Assembly: GCF_947507565.1 (NCBI RefSeq)
Contig: NC_089176.1
Coordinates: forward strand, 1-64,000
Direction of reading: 5' to 3'
DNA length: 64,000 bases
From: Oscarella lobularis
Lineage: Eukaryota > Porifera > Homoscleromorpha > Homosclerophorida > Oscarellidae
Under the pieces are notes generated by a model. That model saw only the letters and a list, made by a program, of their open reading frames with translations. It was not told the DNA's origin and did no database searches. The position numbers and the translations under genes were made by a program. Below are positions 60,546 to 64,000 of the stretch, one piece after another (positions within the stretch are counted from its first letter, which is position 1; the number at the start of each line of letters is the position of its first letter).

Positions 60546-62108
60546 ATGAATTCGCGTCGCCACGCCCAAGCGGCCGCCCAAGCGCTTCTAGCCGACAATC
60601 TTCGAAAGCACGTCGACTCGACAGCGGCGGAAGGAAATCCAGTCGCCTACGCTTCGTACACAGACACGAAAACGTCGATTTTGCGAACGTATTCGAATCC
60701 GCCGCACAATCTCGATTCGAATGCTCTCGAAGAGATCGCTTCTACCGTCGAAGCTCAAGCCTTTGCAGAAAAACGTCTACAAATGGAAAATCACCTCGCC
60801 GCACTCAAGGATCCAACCAAAACGATCTCCACCCTCGAATTTCTCTCTTCGTCCGTCTTCGTTCCGTGGTATCGAGAGGAAACGTACTACGCCTGCGATT
60901 ATTTTGCTAGTCTTGGAGGAATGGACGTCGTCGTTGCACACGCCGCTTCGCCGAATTCAAATTCGCCTTTGCGAAGCGCCGCTTTTTCCGCCTGTTGGGC
61001 GTTTGCGACGGGAAGTAAGCGAACTCATCTCATCGTCGATAAAGGCATCGTCGACGCGATCGAAAACGTTTTGAAAACGATGAGAAACGACGTCGAAATG
61101 ATTCTCACTGCCTGCGGGATGACGTGGGCCTTGTTGGAGTATCCTGATTTGCGAGTTAGAGAAATCACATGCCGGGGTCCCGTATGTAATATATTTCCTC
61201 TTTTAGAATGAATTGCAGCGAAGGGGCTTTCTTTCTCTACTGATTGACGTTCTCTATATCGACGGTGTCAATGGTGAATTGCTTGAACAGGTGCTCGGAT
61301 GTCTCAAACTCTTTTCTCCCTCCATCAGCGACATGACGTCGAGCAAACGTCAAAAAGTCGAACAGTTGATTTTCGAGTCTTTTCGCGACTGTAGGAATAA
61401 ATTTCAAGTCGATTTCTTATTTCCGGATCATAGACGTCTAATTCAAATGGTCTATTATACGGGTTTCAACTGCTTGGCAGGAATTTATCTCCACGAAATC
61501 AGAAGATATGGCTACATGAAAGAAGCGGCGTCGCCAATCCGATCATCTGCTTTGCAACAAATGAACAAATGGATGAAAAACACTGATCCTGATGAAGTGA
61601 GACTCTCTCTCCTCTTCATAATAAAGAAGACACGTGTCTCTGTATCTACTCTAATAGATTCGTGCCATTGAGAAAGGAAATTACCTTTGGGATAGTCTGA
61701 AACTCTTCACTGCACTTCTCTACTGTCCCTGTCCCGTCGTTCGTCGCATGGGCGCTTTCTCATTGGCCAATCTCTTGCAAGGTGCAGAAAATCGAAAAGT
61801 GTTTGAACGAGAAGAGGGAGGAAAGTCGTACGATCCAATCCAATGTTCATCTTGGTGTAAGGATGTGAAGGCAAGTGAATTAGCAAAGAAGGCAATGAAA
61901 CACGTAGGATGTTCTTACCATCATCTCCCCCTAGAAGTCTTTTTTTTATCTTGCCTTTTAGGTCTTTGCTGCTGATCATTGCAGCCCTCCAACTCTTCAA
62001 TCTATCTGCTCTGTTTTTGTATCAGATAACTCCGCTCTCTTTGGATCTATGATAGAGGAGTCATTGCCTTCTACTTTGAAGTCTCGTATTTTCGCCTTCT
62101 CTCACTAG
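60546..62108 (+). CDS. Unrecognised all-helical (ARM-like) protein, tandem copy 1
   Basis: Four exons (60546-61154, 61207-61596, 61658-61903, 61962-62108) encode 463 residues. I recognise no named family. The sequence is helix-rich, with repeated helical hairpins such as TISTLEFLSSSVFVPWYREE, GGMDVVVAHAASPNSNSPLR, VDKGIVDAIENVLKTM, LLIDVLYIDGVNGELLEQVL and VRRMGAFSLANLLQGAENRK, which suggests an armadillo/HEAT-type solenoid. Such folds usually bind proteins, and no catalytic motif is seen. There is no signal peptide or membrane helix, so it is probably cytosolic or nuclear. The neighbouring copy 2 has the same exons and is very similar along the whole length, which supports this gene model. 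Confidence 0.75.
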
Positions 62109-62315
62109 GAAAATTATTGTTGTACTGGTCTGTACAAACTACTGAGAGATCGTCTTGTATTTTTTACCTCACTTTTTCATCTCACCTTCTTTTGACATTG
62201 AAAACAATTCTCCTTTTCTTTATACTAAAACTAGCTCACCTTTTTCCTTAATTAAGAAGTCATCGACGATCATGATTGGGAAGGAAAGCACGCTAGGCTA
62301 AACGTCACCGAACGT

Positions 62316-63854
62316 ATGGAATCAAAATCGCGTCGCGATGCCCAAGCGCTTCTAGCCGACAATCTTCGAAAACACGTAAATTTGACAGCGACGGAAGGAA
62401 ATCCAGACGCCTACGCTTCGTACACAGACACGAAAACGTCGATTTTGAGAACGTATTCGAATCCGCCTCACAATCTCGATTCGGATGCTCTCGAAGAGAT
62501 CGCTGCTACCGTCGAAGCTCAAGCCTTTGCAGAAAAACGTCTACAAATGGAAAATCACCTCGCCGCACTCAAGGATCCAACCAAAACGATCTCTACCCTC
62601 GAATTTCTCTCTTCGTCCGTCTTCGTTCCGTGGTATCGAGAGGAAACCTACTACGCCTGCGATTATTTTGCAAGTCTTGGAGGAATGGACGTGGTCGTCG
62701 AACGCGCCGCGTCGCCAGATTCGAATTCCCCCTTGCGACTCGCCGCTTTCTACGCCTGTTGGGCGTTTGCGACGGGAAGTAAGCGAACTCATCTCATCGT
62801 CGATAAAGGCATCGTCGACGCGATCGAAAACGTTTTGAAAACGATGGGAAACGACGTCGAAATAATTCTCGCTGCGTGCGGGATCACGTGGGGCTTGTTG
62901 GAGTATCCTGATTTGCGAGTATGTCGGGTCCCCGTATGTAGGTATACTGTACCCATACCTATGTCTTTTCTTAGAATCAATTGCAGTTGAGGGGCTTTGT
63001 TTTCCTATTGATTGACGTTCTCTATATTGATGACGTCAATTGTCACTTGCTTGAACAGGTGCTCGGATGTCTCAAACTCTTTTCTCCCTCCATCAGCGAC
63101 ATGACGTCGAGCAAACGTCAAAAAGTCGAAAAGTTGATTTTCGAGTCTTTTCGCGACTGTAGGAATAAATTTCAAGTCGATTTCTTATTTCCGGATCATA
63201 GACGTCTAATTCAAATGGTCTATTATACGGGTTTTAATTGCTTGGCAGGAATTTATCTGCACGAAATCAGAAGATATGGCTACGTGAAAGAAGTGGAGTC
63301 GCCAATCCGATCATCTGCTTTGCAAAAAATGAACGAATGGATACAAAACACTGACCCAGATGAAGTGAGAGTCATAATAAAGAAGACACGTGTTATCTCT
63401 CTATATCTAATTTTAGATTCGTCATATTGAGGAAGGGAATTACCTTTGGAATAGTCTGAAACACTTCACTGCACTTCTATACTGTCCGTGTCCCGTCGTT
63501 CGTCGCATGGGCGCTTTCTCATTGGCCAATCTCTTACAAGGTGCCGAAAATCGAAAAGTATTCAAACGAGAAGAGGGAGGAAAGTCGTACGATCTAATCC
63601 AATGTTCGTCTTGGTGTAAGGATGCAAAAGCAAGCGAATTGGCAAAGAAAGCAATGAAACACGTAAGTTCCTAATATCCCTCCCCCACCTTTTTACCTTA
63701 TCTTGCCTTTTAGGTCTTTTCTGATCGTTGCAATCCTCCAAGTCTTCAATCTATCTGCTCTTTTTATGTATCGGATAACTCCACTCTTTTTGGGTCTATG
63801 ATAGAGTTATTGCCTGTTACGTTGAAGTCTCGTATTATAGCCTTTGCTCACTAA
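62316..63854 (+). CDS. Unrecognised all-helical (ARM-like) protein, tandem copy 2
   Basis: Four exons (62316-62918, 62975-63364, 63417-63662, 63714-63854) encode 459 residues with the same splice positions as copy 1. Exons 2 and 3 have exactly the same lengths in both copies. The proteins share long identical runs, for example EETYYACDYFASLGGMDVVV and DFLFPDHRRLIQMVYYTGFN, and differ mainly near the N-terminus, in scattered substitutions, and by a one-codon deletion at the end of exon 4. Both copies are open and intact, so both may be working. The sequence TGATTGGGAAGGAAAGCACGCTA upstream of copy 2 also occurs in altered form upstream of copy 1, so the duplication took in promoter DNA. Confidence 0.75.
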
Positions 63855-63869
63855 TGTATTGATATTGAA

Positions 63870-64000
63870 ACTTGATACTAAAACTCGCTCACCTTGTATT
63901 GATATTGAAACTCAATTGATACTGAAACTTGCTCACCTTGTATTGATATTGAAACTCAATTGATACTGAAACTTGCTCACCTTATCCTGATATTGAAACC
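63870..64000. repeat. 44-bp tandem repeat, ~3 copies, running off the window
   Basis: The unit contains CTCACCTTGTATTGATATTG followed by AAACTCAATTGATACTGAAA and recurs with a 44-bp period to the end of the window, where it may continue. It lies just downstream of helical-repeat gene 2. No coding role is seen. Confidence 0.85.

Overview
The window is a eukaryotic chromosome end. Its first ~728 bases are an uninterrupted CCCTAA array, the C-rich strand of an animal-type TTAGGG telomere, so reading runs from the telomere inward. The genes have many short GT-AG introns (often ~50-100 bp, rich in TTAATTAA) and match conserved animal families: UNK, MARF1, TRAF7, CLCN7, BRI3, NPLOC4, PRPSAP, SPHK, VPS35L, MRPL12 and an ATF4-type bZIP. 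This content, the very compact spacing and the tiny introns fit an early-branching animal with a small genome. I would guess a sponge, perhaps a homoscleromorph, but that is an inference and not a sequence match.

Layout. (1) 1-11.6 kb is subtelomere: telomere array, an intact Penelope-like retroelement with a GIY-YIG endonuclease (1274-4630), about 17 copies of a 156-bp satellite (4.88-7.48 kb), AT-rich DNA without recognisable genes, interstitial telomeric tracts with a 10-bp array, and a TIR-bounded element holding a tRNA-like Pol III unit (10178-10716). (2) 11.7-24.6 kb is an RNA-regulation block: POLDIP3-like (-), ATF4-like bZIP (-), UNK (+), MARF1 (+), then a secreted sushi-domain protein (-). 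(3) 25-33.2 kb has a secreted family-2 glycoside hydrolase (+), then three GNAT acetyltransferase paralogues (NAT16/histidine-acetyltransferase-like) interleaved with one NNMT-family methyltransferase, all on the minus strand. One paralogue arose by a tandem duplication whose breakpoint is visible. (4) 33.2-53 kb is dense housekeeping: TRAF7 (+), MRPL12 (-), CLCN7 (+), a repeat-rich gap, BRI3-like (-), NPLOC4 (-), AQP8-like aquaporin (-), PRPSAP (-), sphingosine kinase (-) and an unnamed Cys-rich/PH-like gene (-). (5) 53.4-60.5 kb is VPS35L (-), one intron of which is swollen by ~2.25 kb of 9-bp-based minisatellite. (6) 60.5-64 kb has two tandem copies of an unrecognised helical-repeat gene (+), then a 44-bp tandem repeat.

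Functional themes are post-transcriptional control (POLDIP3, UNK, MARF1), endolysosomal traffic and ion balance (CLCN7, VPS35L of the Commander/Retriever complex, BRI3), ubiquitin handling (TRAF7, NPLOC4), and small-molecule metabolism (acetyltransferases, methyltransferase, PRPSAP, SPHK). Coding spans below run from start to stop codon and include introns. Splice sites were read by eye from GT-AG signals, frame continuity and family resemblance.
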